From NCBI GenBank assembly GCA_023436515.1, contig JAEZIV010000228.1, positions 1 to 12,567 of the forward strand: a DNA stretch of 12,567 bases, written 5' to 3'. The translations under genes were made by a program, and so were the position numbers. This DNA is from Bacillota bacterium. Lineage in GTDB: Bacteria; Bacillota; Clostridia; Acetivibrionales; DSM-1351. Positions 1 through 6,790 of this stretch are shown piece after piece; within the stretch, counting starts at the first letter, position 1, and every line of letters starts with the position of its first letter. The notes beneath the pieces are model-generated. The model had not been told where the DNA came from. It saw nothing but the letters and a program-made list of their open reading frames with translations, and did no database searches.

Positions 1-62
1 GGTAACTAGCCCGTGCAAGACTATTTTTTACATATGTCTACACCAGGCGGACAAGTAATAAT

Positions 63-1901
63 ATGAGAAAATACAGAAGAAGAAGAGCGAATAGCAGGCT
101 TAAAACCATTATCACTGTTTTAATACTAGCTTTGATAACAACAGGTATATGGATTGGTCTAAGTAAGGTTTTAGATAAAGGCGAGGATATCACAGCAGGC
201 ACCTCTGCAAAGAAAACTCATGGTACTCCATCGGATTCAACCGTGGCAGAGGATACAGAGGGAATTGATGAAGAGCCTGAGGTTGAGCCTGTGGCTGACC
301 CAATGCCTGAGGAAATGACTGATCCTGAGAAGCTGAAATCCTCTTGGAAGGAGGAGGCAGAATTTGATGGAGATAAAGCTTTTACAGAATCTGCTCTGGA
401 TAATACCTTGGCAAATGGACTTATAATGAAATCTTGGTTGTTCAGAAATAATACGCCGATAAAAGAGCTCACCCTTAGGAAAAAGGATGTTATCGAATTT
501 GGTTCTCCACAAGAATATTCTGAGCTTGAAGGTGTAACTGCCTTCAGAGGAAATAATTACAGAGATAGCGCATCCTTTGGAACAAGAACGGTTTCAGAGA
601 AGAAGCTTGAAATAATATGGGAAAAGGATGGGCTTGGCAGTATTGCAGCTCACAACAGCTATTGGCCGGGAACAGGTTGGACTGGACAGCCTCTTCTGAT
701 ACATTGGGATGAAGACGTCAGAAAGCTTATGAACATTAATGAAGAGATGAAGTCCAAGGATCTTGTTGAGGTAATTTATCCTGCTCTTGACGGAAATATT
801 TACTTTTTGGATCTGGAAACAGGTAAGCCGACAAGAAATAAAATTGAAATCGGATACCCCATCAAGGGCACCGGTATGGTTGACCCAAGAGGCTATCCTG
901 TGCTTTATACAGGGATGGGTATAAATGAAAACAACGGTAAGTTTGCGGAATATAAATATAGAATTATTAACTTATTGGATCAGAAGGAAATATACTCTAT
1001 ATTCGGAAGAGATGAGGTTGCCTTCAGAGGTTGGGGGGCGAATGATTCCTCGGCGCTGCTGGACAGAAACACAGATACCCTGCTGAATTGCGGAGAGAAT
1101 GGTGTTGTGTACAGAGTTAAGCTTAATACAAAGTTTGACAAGGAGGCCGGTACCCTTTCAATGGCACCACAGCTCACAAAATATCGTTACAGAAGTCCAT
1201 TTAATGATGAACAGGGGATTGAAAATTCACCTGCCGTATATAAAAACTTCATGTACTTCTGTGATAACGGGGGCACCCTACAGTGTCTGGATTTGAATAC
1301 TATGCGCCCAGTTTGGATATATGAAACAAAGGATGATACAGATGCTACAATCGTAATAGAAGAGACCGAGGAAGGTGTATTCCTATATACGGCAAATCAG
1401 GTTGACAAGCGAGGAGCAAATGGTAAAGCAGCGGTGGCTGACTGCAATATCAGGAAACTCAACGCATTGACCGGTGAACTGATATGGCAGAAGGATTACC
1501 AATGTGTATACAATTACTACATCAATGGAGGAGCCCTTGGAACTCCTGTACTTGGTAAGGATGATATCAGCAATATGGTTATTTTCAATATCTGTTTTAC
1601 CGGCTCTAACACTGATGGAACTATGGTTGCACTGGACAAAAAGACTGGCGAAGAGATATGGAAGAAGAAGCTTTCAGCCTATAGCTGGTGCTCACCCCTT
1701 GATTTTAAGAGCTCAGATGGAAAGACCTATATGGTGTACAGCGACTACGCGGGGAAAATGCACCTTGTTGATCCTATGAATGGAAAAACCCTTGATTCAG
1801 TATCCCTGGAGCTAAATGTTGAATCATCTCCAGCTATATACAACGATACGATTGTCGTGGGGAGTTACGCAAAAAAGATTTTTGGTATTAAAGTAAAATA
1901 G
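63..1901 (+). CDS. Membrane-anchored PQQ-like beta-propeller repeat protein
   Basis: The 612-residue product starts with a strongly basic stretch (MRKYRRRR) followed by one hydrophobic segment at about residues 14-34. An acidic Glu/Pro/Thr-rich linker runs to about residue 95, so the rest is probably outside the membrane. From about residue 180 to the end there are repeated blade-like units of the PQQ/pyrrolo-quinoline type: a hydrophobic beta strand, then phrases such as DGNIYFLDLETGK, TLQCLDLNTMRPVW, IRKLNALTGELIWQ, TMVALDKKTGEEIWKK and MHLVDPMNGK. These resemble BamB and other outer-surface beta-propellers used for binding rather than catalysis. No enzyme motif is visible, so the ligand is unknown. 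An in-frame TAA lies at 3-5 and no other start codon occurs before ATG 63; the ribosome site is weak (AGGCGG at 45-50, 12 bases away). The gene stands alone and is followed by a terminator. The propeller call is firm; the role is not. Confidence 0.85.
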   Translation: MRKYRRRRANSRLKTIITVLILALITTGIWIGLSKVLDKGEDITAGTSAKKTHGTPSDSTVAEDTEGIDEEPEVEPVADPMPEEMTDPEKLKSSWKEEAEFDGDKAFTESALDNTLANGLIMKSWLFRNNTPIKELTLRKKDVIEFGSPQEYSELEGVTAFRGNNYRDSASFGTRTVSEKKLEIIWEKDGLGSIAAHNSYWPGTGWTGQPLLIHWDEDVRKLMNINEEMKSKDLVEVIYPALDGNIYFLDLETGKPTRNKIEIGYPIKGTGMVDPRGYPVLYTGMGINENNGKFAEYKYRIINLLDQKEIYSIFGRDEVAFRGWGANDSSALLDRNTDTLLNCGENGVVYRVKLNTKFDKEAGTLSMAPQLTKYRYRSPFNDEQGIENSPAVYKNFMYFCDNGGTLQCLDLNTMRPVWIYETKDDTDATIVIEETEEGVFLYTANQVDKRGANGKAAVADCNIRKLNALTGELIWQKDYQCVYNYYINGGALGTPVLGKDDISNMVIFNICFTGSNTDGTMVALDKKTGEEIWKKKLSAYSWCSPLDFKSSDGKTYMVYSDYAGKMHLVDPMNGKTLDSVSLELNVESSPAIYNDTIVVGSYAKKIFGIKVK

Positions 1902-1933
1902 TATGGAGAATAGACATAATAATACCATATAAT

Positions 1934-1960
1934 AAAAAGCAGCCTTAATGGTTGCTTTTT
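1934..1960 (+). terminator. Rho-independent terminator after the beta-propeller gene
   Basis: AAAAAGCAGCC (1934-1944) pairs with GGTTGCTTTTT (1950-1960) over 11 bp with one G-T wobble around a TTAAT loop. The right arm ends in a run of five T. The A-run on the left arm means it could also work on the opposite strand. It lies 33 bases after the stop codon and separates the propeller gene from the signal peptidase unit. Confidence 0.85.
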
Positions 1961-1999
1961 GATTGAGACATAAATCAATTATTTTAATATTGTTATTAC

Positions 2000-2046
2000 A
2001 GCTATAATTTTTTTTAGTAGGTAAGCTGCCTCAGCGCATTATAGCT
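2000..2046. repeat. 9-bp inverted repeat with nested small hairpin, unknown role
   Basis: AGCTATAAT (2000-2008) is repeated perfectly inverted as ATTATAGCT (2038-2046), with a 29-base interval. Inside the interval GCTG-CCT-CAGC (2025-2035) could form a second small stem. No T-run follows the right arm on the plus strand, so it is not a typical terminator. It ends 10 bases before the shared promoter-like motif, so it could be a regulator site or simply a residual structure. I see no gene in the whole 1961-2175 stretch. Confidence 0.45.
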
Positions 2047-2056
2047 TGAAAAAATG

Positions 2057-2097
2057 AAATTAGCATACAAATATCAATGTTTTTCGTATACTATTTG
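2057..2097 (+). promoter_or_regulatory. Candidate ECF-type promoter for signal peptidase I and thioesterase
   Basis: GCATAC (2063-2068), a 16-base spacer and CGTATA (2085-2090) match the layout of an ECF sigma-factor promoter; the -10 equals the classical CGTATA of Bacillus SigW-type promoters, while the -35 lacks the usual AAC. The surrounding 15 bases AAATTAGCATACAAA (2057-2071) and the CGTATA-NN-ATTTG block (2085-2097) recur upstream of the M16 protease gene at 9349-9390. A start site near 2097-2100 would give a leader of about 75 bases. A sigma-A reading (TATACT at 2087-2092) is possible but has no good -35 box. Confidence 0.6.
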
Positions 2098-2141
2098 GAA
2101 CAAATTTTTATAGATACTGTCTAAACATATTGACGCACGAG

Positions 2142-2160
2142 AGTTTCCCGGAGAGAAACT
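2142..2160 (+). other. Short leader hairpin upstream of signal peptidase I
   Basis: AGTTTC (2142-2147) pairs with GAAACT (2155-2160) around a 7-base loop, CCGGAGA. It sits in the probable untranslated leader, ending 6 bases before the GGAG ribosome site at 2167-2170. The loop itself contains a GGAG-like sequence. It is small, and a function in mRNA stability or translation is only a possibility. Confidence 0.35.
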
Positions 2161-2175
2161 AGAAACGGAGACAAG

Positions 2176-2748
2176 ATGAAAATACTTAAAGAAGTATTAA
2201 GTTGGATGGGAACAATCCTTATTTCAATAATTGTAGCGCTTATTGCAGTAATATTTCTCTTTCAGCCAACAAGCGTAATTGGTCCCTCAATGAAGAACAC
2301 CCTAAATAACGGAGACAAGATAATCATTAATAAGACTCAGAATATATTTCATGGAACTCCTGATTATAAGGATATAGTAATAATTGATAGCCGAGTAGAT
2401 AGAAAGCGTAGCTTTATTGATAATGTCAAGGATACACTTAAGTACAATCTGATTGTAACAAAAATTACAGGCAATACTGATGAGATATTTTGGGTAAAAA
2501 GAGTCATTGGAAAACCTGGAGATGAGCTTGAGTTTAAGGATGGAAAGGTTATCAGAAATGGAGAGACACTTGATGAAGACTACATAAAGGAGCCCATGAT
2601 ATACGAATCTGATGAAAAGATAAAAGTCCCTGAAGACAGTATATTTGTCATGGGGGATAACAGGAATGAGAGCACGGATAGCAGAAATATCGGTTGTGTT
2701 CCATTGGATAATGTTGTGGGCAAATATCTTATTAAGATAGGTTTTTAG
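2176..2748 (+). CDS. lepB: Signal peptidase I (Gram-positive type)
   Basis: The 190-residue product is a membrane-anchored serine protease that removes signal peptides from exported proteins after an A-x-A site. One N-terminal membrane segment spans about residues 10-29, and the catalytic part faces outward. The conserved boxes of family S26 are all present: GPSM with nucleophile Ser38, WVKRVIGKPGDE with general-base Lys108, and MGDNRNESTDSR (159-170). The length matches the short SipS/SipT-like enzymes of Firmicutes rather than the longer E. coli LepB. ATG 2176 is preceded by GGAG at 2167-2170. The stop codon overlaps the ribosome site of the thioesterase gene, so the two genes form an operon. 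The upstream promoter-like motif is shared with the secreted M16 protease gene at 9451. Clostridia often have several signal peptidases, so this may not be the only one. Confidence 0.95.
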   Translation: MKILKEVLSWMGTILISIIVALIAVIFLFQPTSVIGPSMKNTLNNGDKIIINKTQNIFHGTPDYKDIVIIDSRVDRKRSFIDNVKDTLKYNLIVTKITGNTDEIFWVKRVIGKPGDELEFKDGKVIRNGETLDEDYIKEPMIYESDEKIKVPEDSIFVMGDNRNESTDSRNIGCVPLDNVVGKYLIKIGF

Positions 2749-2758
2749 GAGAGAAGAG

Positions 2759-3517
2759 ATGGAAGCTGTTTCTGTTTATAAAAAGAAATACCATGTTGAC
2801 TATGGTGATGCAGATTACTATAAAAATTTGAAAATCAGCGCTTTATTTAATTATTTTCAGGACATAGCCAGCATACACGCTGAGAATCTTGGGTTTGGGG
2901 TGGAATTTCTTCAGAAGGAGCTTGGAGTGACCTGGGTTCTTGTTAAAATATTGGTTAAGATTGAACGGTTGCCAAGACTGAATGAGGATATTTTCTTGGA
3001 AACCTGGCCTTTGGAACCAAAGAAACTGGAATTTGAGAGGGACTTTATTGTTAGAGATTTGGAGGGAAATATACTTGTAAAAGCAATATCCAGTTGGATA
3101 ATATTGGACTTAGCGAACAGGGAGCTAAAGAAAACCGATGAACTTCCTTCCAGGCTTTCAAGTTATAGCTCAGTAAGAGCAATCGATGGACGTATAGGAA
3201 AGGTCAAAGGGGGCCAACAGCGGATTGAAGTATATAAAAAGGTAATAGGCTACAGTGATATTGACATAAACGGACACCTGAACAATTCAAAGTATATTGA
3301 CTATATTACAGACTGCTTTACATTAGAGAAGCATGGACAGTATTCTGTTGATTCAATTCAGGTGAACTATATAAGTGAAGCTTTTGCGGGTGATTCAATC
3401 CTTCTGTTTAAGGATATTTCGCAGCTAAGCACAGGCACTATTTATGTAGATGGTATGGATGAGACAGGGAGCAGAAGCTACTTTAAAGCCAATATAACAC
3501 TCGGGCAGCCTGATTAG
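2759..3517 (+). CDS. Acyl-ACP thioesterase (FatA/FatB-like, double hotdog)
   Basis: The 252-residue product looks like the bacterial acyl-[acyl-carrier-protein] thioesterases (EC 3.1.2.14), which release free fatty acids from the carrier protein in the cytoplasm. The first hotdog half covers about residues 5-130, with YFQDIASIHAENLG, WVLVKILVKIERLP and the segment around ETWPLEPKKLEFERDF. The second half, about 155-250, opens with the family signature DIDINGHLNNSKY (167-179), whose Asn171/His173 belong to the active-site region of plant and bacterial enzymes. It starts 10 bases after the signal peptidase stop, and its AGGAGAG ribosome site (2747-2753) overlaps that stop codon, so translation is probably coupled. 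Such enzymes are common in Clostridia, where the fatty acids may adjust membrane composition; chain-length specificity cannot be read from the sequence. No clear terminator follows. Confidence 0.9.
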   Translation: MEAVSVYKKKYHVDYGDADYYKNLKISALFNYFQDIASIHAENLGFGVEFLQKELGVTWVLVKILVKIERLPRLNEDIFLETWPLEPKKLEFERDFIVRDLEGNILVKAISSWIILDLANRELKKTDELPSRLSSYSSVRAIDGRIGKVKGGQQRIEVYKKVIGYSDIDINGHLNNSKYIDYITDCFTLEKHGQYSVDSIQVNYISEAFAGDSILLFKDISQLSTGTIYVDGMDETGSRSYFKANITLGQPD

Positions 3518-3586
3518 TATAAGCACAATAATTCCACACAACAAAGGCAGCCTAATTCAAATTGAGCAGTATAATTTCGACATAAA

Positions 3587-3610
3587 AGTGTGCCAATTAA
3601 AATTCACACT
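3587..3610. promoter_or_regulatory. Inverted repeat in the GerMN gene upstream region; candidate operator
   Basis: AGTGTG (3587-3592) and CACACT (3605-3610) form a perfect 6-bp inverted repeat with a 12-base AT-rich centre, 27 bases before ATG 3637. Two weak sigma-A readings overlap it: TCGACA (3577-3582) with TAAAAT (3598-3603) at 15 bp, or GTGCCA (3590-3595) with TACAAT (3612-3617) at 16 bp. If either is a promoter, the repeat is placed as an operator would be. Neither is strong. No other feature was found in 3518-3636. Confidence 0.35.
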
Positions 3611-3636
3611 ATACAATAATTAAGGAGGCTATTCAG

Positions 3637-4302
3637 ATGACAAACAAGCAGAAGCTCAAGGTTTTAGTTGCAGTATTATTCGTTTTCATTATAATTCTCG
3701 TGGGGTTGCTTATTTATGTGTTAAAAGTCTATAACCAAAATAATGACAATCCTGCCTTAAACACACCCGGTACCACCTCTCCATCTACAACAACCGGTGT
3801 TGCCGCTCCTTCAACCGCGCAAAACTCTGGTTTAATTGAAGCTGACAAGGACGGCGATACTAAAAACGAGGAAACAATCTCACTTAAATTCTATAATTAT
3901 GATCCGGATAATTATGACAATCCTAAAGAAATTGTAAATGTTGTAGTGAGCAAAAAGCTCTATGAGGAAGATAAGGTTTCAGCCATAAACAAGCTGTTGG
4001 AAGCTTCAGGTTTGAAAATCAGTAAAGCCGAGGTTAACGAGGGCATGTTAACTGTTGACCTGCCAAAGGAAATAGCAGCCCTATTCAATATGGGCAGTGC
4101 AGGAGGCATAACAAATACAAATATTCTCGCAATGACACTTCTCAATCTGCCGGATATTAACTTACTTCAGGTCACTGTTGATGGCCAGCCAAATGTGGAA
4201 GCAGATCACTTTAATTTTAATGGAACCTTTTCCAAAGCAGTAGATGGTAATAAGTATAAATTTGCTTCCTCCGGAATGCAAAGCAGAACTATAGAGTTTT
4301 AA
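3637..4302 (+). CDS. GerMN-domain membrane-anchored protein
   Basis: The 221-residue product has one hydrophobic segment at about residues 9-30, then a Thr/Ser/Pro/Ala-rich linker (about 38-65), then a globular part from about 78 to the end. That part carries the GerMN pattern: VNEGMLTVDLPKEIAALF followed by a helix rich in T and L and then LLQVTVDGQ (about 134-184). GerMN domains occur in GerM, a B. subtilis lipoprotein linked to sporulation and germination, and in several clostridial envelope proteins. Unlike GerM, no lipobox cysteine is present, so this protein is held by a membrane helix. A strong AAGGAGG site (3622-3628) supports the start. The YdcF-like gene follows after 16 bases, so they are probably co-transcribed. 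The domain is well supported; a sporulation role is inference. Confidence 0.8.
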   Translation: MTNKQKLKVLVAVLFVFIIILVGLLIYVLKVYNQNNDNPALNTPGTTSPSTTTGVAAPSTAQNSGLIEADKDGDTKNEETISLKFYNYDPDNYDNPKEIVNVVVSKKLYEEDKVSAINKLLEASGLKISKAEVNEGMLTVDLPKEIAALFNMGSAGGITNTNILAMTLLNLPDINLLQVTVDGQPNVEADHFNFNGTFSKAVDGNKYKFASSGMQSRTIEF

Positions 4303-4318
4303 AGGGGCAGGTGAAGCA

Positions 4319-5092
4319 GTGAAGGGGATTAGGTTTGGCAAGATTTTTTTGCTTGTTGCTGCGGTTATAGGTATTTTGGATACGCTGATCATGCGCAGCA
4401 GGAGCGGGAGTATGGACTTGGGTATTTTACTTCCGGGGGTCGGGGGTATAATCATTATTCTTGGGCTTATTTTTGTTAAGACAAAAGTCTATCGAATAAA
4501 TCCAATGCTGTATAATAAGCTTGGGAAATTCACTTTGGTTATGTTTACCCTTTGGATGATTTCGTTCATTACTGTAACTGTGCTGTTAATAAGCTCAGCC
4601 ATTTCCGAAAAGGATAAAGCAGCAGATTGTGTAATAGTTCTCGGGGCTGGTCTTAAAGGGGAGACTCCAACCCTGGTTTTGGCAAAAAGGTTGGATAACA
4701 CACTTCAATATGCAGCTGAGAACCCGGGGGTAAGCATCATAGTATCAGGTGGGCAGGGTATCGGTGAAACAATTACTGAAGCAGAAGCAATGAAAAGGTA
4801 TCTTGTCAGGCGTGGTATACCTGAGAAGTTCATTATTAAAGAAGAGAAGGCAACCAGCACCTATGAGAATATGCTTTATTCCAAAAAGGTATATGAGGAG
4901 CAGTTTGGCTACCCTCCTGAAAAGGTAATGATTATTACCAATGACTTCCATATGTTCAGATCAAAAATACTGGCTGAAAGAGTGGGGCTTAAGGCTTATG
5001 GAATGAGCTCGAACACACCCTGGTACATATATCCCAATGTATTTCTTAGAGAATACTTTGCATTGGTAAAGTCGCTGGTACTGGACAGATAA
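4319..5092 (+). CDS. YdcF/DUF218 family membrane protein (SanA/ElyC-like)
   Basis: The 257-residue product starts at GTG 4319 with AGGGGCAGG just upstream. Three membrane segments lie at about residues 7-25, 34-53 and 70-94. A DUF218 domain follows from about residue 102. Its markers are CVIVLGAGLKG (104-114), IVSGGQG (141-147), the acidic TEAEAMKRYL stretch, EEKATSTYENM (175-185) and TNDFHMFRS (207-215). Relatives in E. coli (SanA, ElyC, YdcF) are tied to envelope integrity and peptidoglycan precursor supply; the biochemical activity of the family is not settled. It follows the GerMN gene after 16 bases and its transcript ends at a compound hairpin. The family assignment is secure, the substrate unknown. 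Confidence 0.88.
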   Translation: MKGIRFGKIFLLVAAVIGILDTLIMRSRSGSMDLGILLPGVGGIIIILGLIFVKTKVYRINPMLYNKLGKFTLVMFTLWMISFITVTVLLISSAISEKDKAADCVIVLGAGLKGETPTLVLAKRLDNTLQYAAENPGVSIIVSGGQGIGETITEAEAMKRYLVRRGIPEKFIIKEEKATSTYENMLYSKKVYEEQFGYPPEKVMIITNDFHMFRSKILAERVGLKAYGMSSNTPWYIYPNVFLREYFALVKSLVLDR

Positions 5093-5136
5093 CACAATAG
5101 AGGTTACCTCTTATAGCATAGCTGATAGTTATAAAG

Positions 5137-5200
5137 AGAGCTTACATAAAAGTTTATCAACAGCTTGTTGATGTAACAGTTATGTAAGCTCTTGTTTTTT
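5137..5200 (+). terminator. Compound (nested) hairpin terminator after the YdcF-like gene
   Basis: AGAGCTTACATAA (5137-5149) pairs perfectly over 13 bp with TTATGTAAGCTCT (5180-5192), followed by TGTTTTTT to 5200. The loop between the arms holds a second perfect stem, ATCAACA (5156-5162) with TGTTGAT (5166-5172) around GCT. The T-run fits termination of plus-strand transcripts. For the converging trpB2 transcript the sequence beyond the stem is only CTTTAT, so termination there would be weaker. No separate strong terminator is visible for trpB2 in 5201-5262. Confidence 0.85.
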
Positions 5201-5262
5201 AGCCTTATTTTTACTAATAGTTTTGAGGGCAAAAGTGCATTCCTGCAAAAGGGATATACTTC

Positions 5263-6627
5263 CTATAAGATTTTTGGTAAACCCTTCAGGCTGAGTTCTG
5301 TTGCATCGCAGGAATACTCGATATCATCAAGCTTTCCTTCAAAGTAATTTTCATAGGCAGCAAAATCAAAATACCCATGTCCACTTAAGCAGAATAAAAT
5401 AACCTTCTCCTCTCCTGCTTCCTTAGCTAAAAGTGCTTCATCTATTGCGGCTCTGATTGCATGTGCCGATTCAGGAGCAGGTACGATACCTTCTGTTCTT
5501 GCAAAGGTAATAGCAGCTTCAAATACTGATTTTTGTCCATAGGCCTTTGCTTCTATGATATTATCGTTATAGAGCTGACTCACTATTGCAGAGTCTCCAT
5601 GGTATCTGAGTCCACCTGCATGTATGCCTGCCGGAATAAAATCATGGCCAAGAGTATACATTTTGGTTATTGGAGCTACTTTTACAGTATCACCGTAGTC
5701 ATACGCAAATACTCCCTTTGTTAAGGTAGGGCAGGCAGAAGGTTCAACAGCAACTGCTCTTAACTTGGTTCCCTTAAATTTATCCTGCAAAAATGGGAAG
5801 GTAATGCCTGAAAAATTGCTTCCTCCACCACAACAGGCAAATATTACATCAGGATATTCGTCGAGCATTTCCATTTGTTTTTTAGCTTCTATTCCGATAA
5901 TTGTCTGGTGAAGGCAAACATGGTTCAATACACTACCCAGTGCATAATTTGTGTCTGCATGAGTTGCAGCATCCTCTACAGCTTCGCTGATAGCGATACC
6001 CAGACTGCCTGAACACTGAGGATCTTTTTCCAGTATACTTCTGCCGCAGTTTGTAAGTGTGCTGGGGCTTGCTACAACACTGGCGCCAAAGGTCTTCATA
6101 AAGGAACGTCTGTAGGGCTTCTGCTGGTAGCTTACGTTAACCATATAAACGGAGCATTCCAAACCAAACTGACTTGTTGCAAGGCTTAATGCACTTCCCC
6201 ACTGGCCTGCGCCGGTCTCAGTAGCAAGTCTCTTAATTCCTGCAACTTTATTGTAGTACGCCTGTGGTATAGCGGAATTTAACTTATGGCTGCCCGTTGC
6301 ATTTGTACCTTCATATTTATAGTAAATTCGTGCTGTAGTACCAAGCTGCTTTTCAAGACCCCTTGCACGATAAAGTGGACTGGGTCTGAATTGCTTATAC
6401 ATTTCACGTACCTCTTCAGGTATATCAACATATCGGTCGGTTGTCATTTCCTGCCTGATAATCTCGTCAGGGAAAATAGCCTTCATGTCGTCTGGTGCTA
6501 TTAGGTTTAGGGTGCTGGGATTATAATAGGGTGCCGGTTTATTCGGCATATCTGCAACGACATTATACCATTGCCTTGGAATTTCACTTTCAGGGAGAAT
6601 CACTTTACTGATCTCATCTCGTCTCAT
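5263..6627 (-). CDS. trpB: Tryptophan synthase beta chain-like protein, TrpB2 type
   Basis: A pyridoxal-phosphate enzyme of fold type II that joins indole and serine to give tryptophan. With the chosen start it has 454 residues. The opening PESEIPRQWYNVVADMP is characteristic of the TrpB2 branch, which is longer than the classical TrpB1 of trpBA operons. The PLP lysine is Lys115 in GSHKLNSA, the catalytic glutamate is Glu137 in ETGAGQWGS, and the phosphate loop is CCGGGSNFSG. No trpA or other trp gene is adjacent. TrpB2 proteins can work without the alpha subunit, so indole salvage or serine/threonine-related activity is possible. An ATG 33 bases further upstream (6660) gives 465 residues. 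I prefer 6627 because GGAGGT precedes it by 4 bases and the family start fits. Confidence 0.92.
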   Translation of the reverse strand: MRRDEISKVILPESEIPRQWYNVVADMPNKPAPYYNPSTLNLIAPDDMKAIFPDEIIRQEMTTDRYVDIPEEVREMYKQFRPSPLYRARGLEKQLGTTARIYYKYEGTNATGSHKLNSAIPQAYYNKVAGIKRLATETGAGQWGSALSLATSQFGLECSVYMVNVSYQQKPYRRSFMKTFGASVVASPSTLTNCGRSILEKDPQCSGSLGIAISEAVEDAATHADTNYALGSVLNHVCLHQTIIGIEAKKQMEMLDEYPDVIFACCGGGSNFSGITFPFLQDKFKGTKLRAVAVEPSACPTLTKGVFAYDYGDTVKVAPITKMYTLGHDFIPAGIHAGGLRYHGDSAIVSQLYNDNIIEAKAYGQKSVFEAAITFARTEGIVPAPESAHAIRAAIDEALLAKEAGEEKVILFCLSGHGYFDFAAYENYFEGKLDDIEYSCDATELSLKGLPKIL

Positions 6628-6700
6628 CTTAACCTCCATTGCCCGGTATGCCAAAAACATCTGCTCCGGACCTATAGTCTATATTTTTTCGCATACAACT

Positions 6701-6729
6701 ATTTTAAGAAAAAAACAGGGTTAAGTCAA
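6701..6729 (-). promoter_or_regulatory. Sigma-A promoter of trpB2
   Basis: On the minus strand TTGACT (6729-6724) and TAAAAT (6706-6701) are separated by exactly 17 bases, a near-consensus housekeeping promoter. Transcription would start near 6694, giving a leader of about 67 bases to the preferred start at 6627. That leader is too short for a T-box or a trp leader peptide with attenuator, so no tryptophan-sensing leader is evident. Confidence 0.75.
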
Positions 6730-6790
6730 TCATGTGGGAGCATATCCTGGAATATATATTAACATAACTTAATATTAGGGGTGAAAAACA

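Noticed and set aside
1959..1978. TTGATT ... AATCAA inverted repeat right after the terminator
   Set aside because: Short, AT-rich and overlapping the terminator tail; the possible promoter reading (TTGATT, 18 bases, TTTAAT) is weak.
2063..2093. Sporulation sigma-G promoter (GCATA ... TATACTA)
   Set aside because: The spacing and -10 fit is only partial at this site and worse at the second copy (9355-9386), whereas GCATAC to CGTATA spacing is consistent at both.
6628..6660. Longer N-terminus for TrpB2 starting at ATG 6660
   Set aside because: Its ribosome site (GGAG only 3 bases away) is worse than GGAGGT before 6627, and the extra 11 residues do not fit the usual TrpB2 beginning.
6628..6694. 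T-box or attenuator in the trpB2 leader
   Set aside because: The predicted leader is only about 67 bases and shows no specifier-loop, T-box or terminator-like structure.
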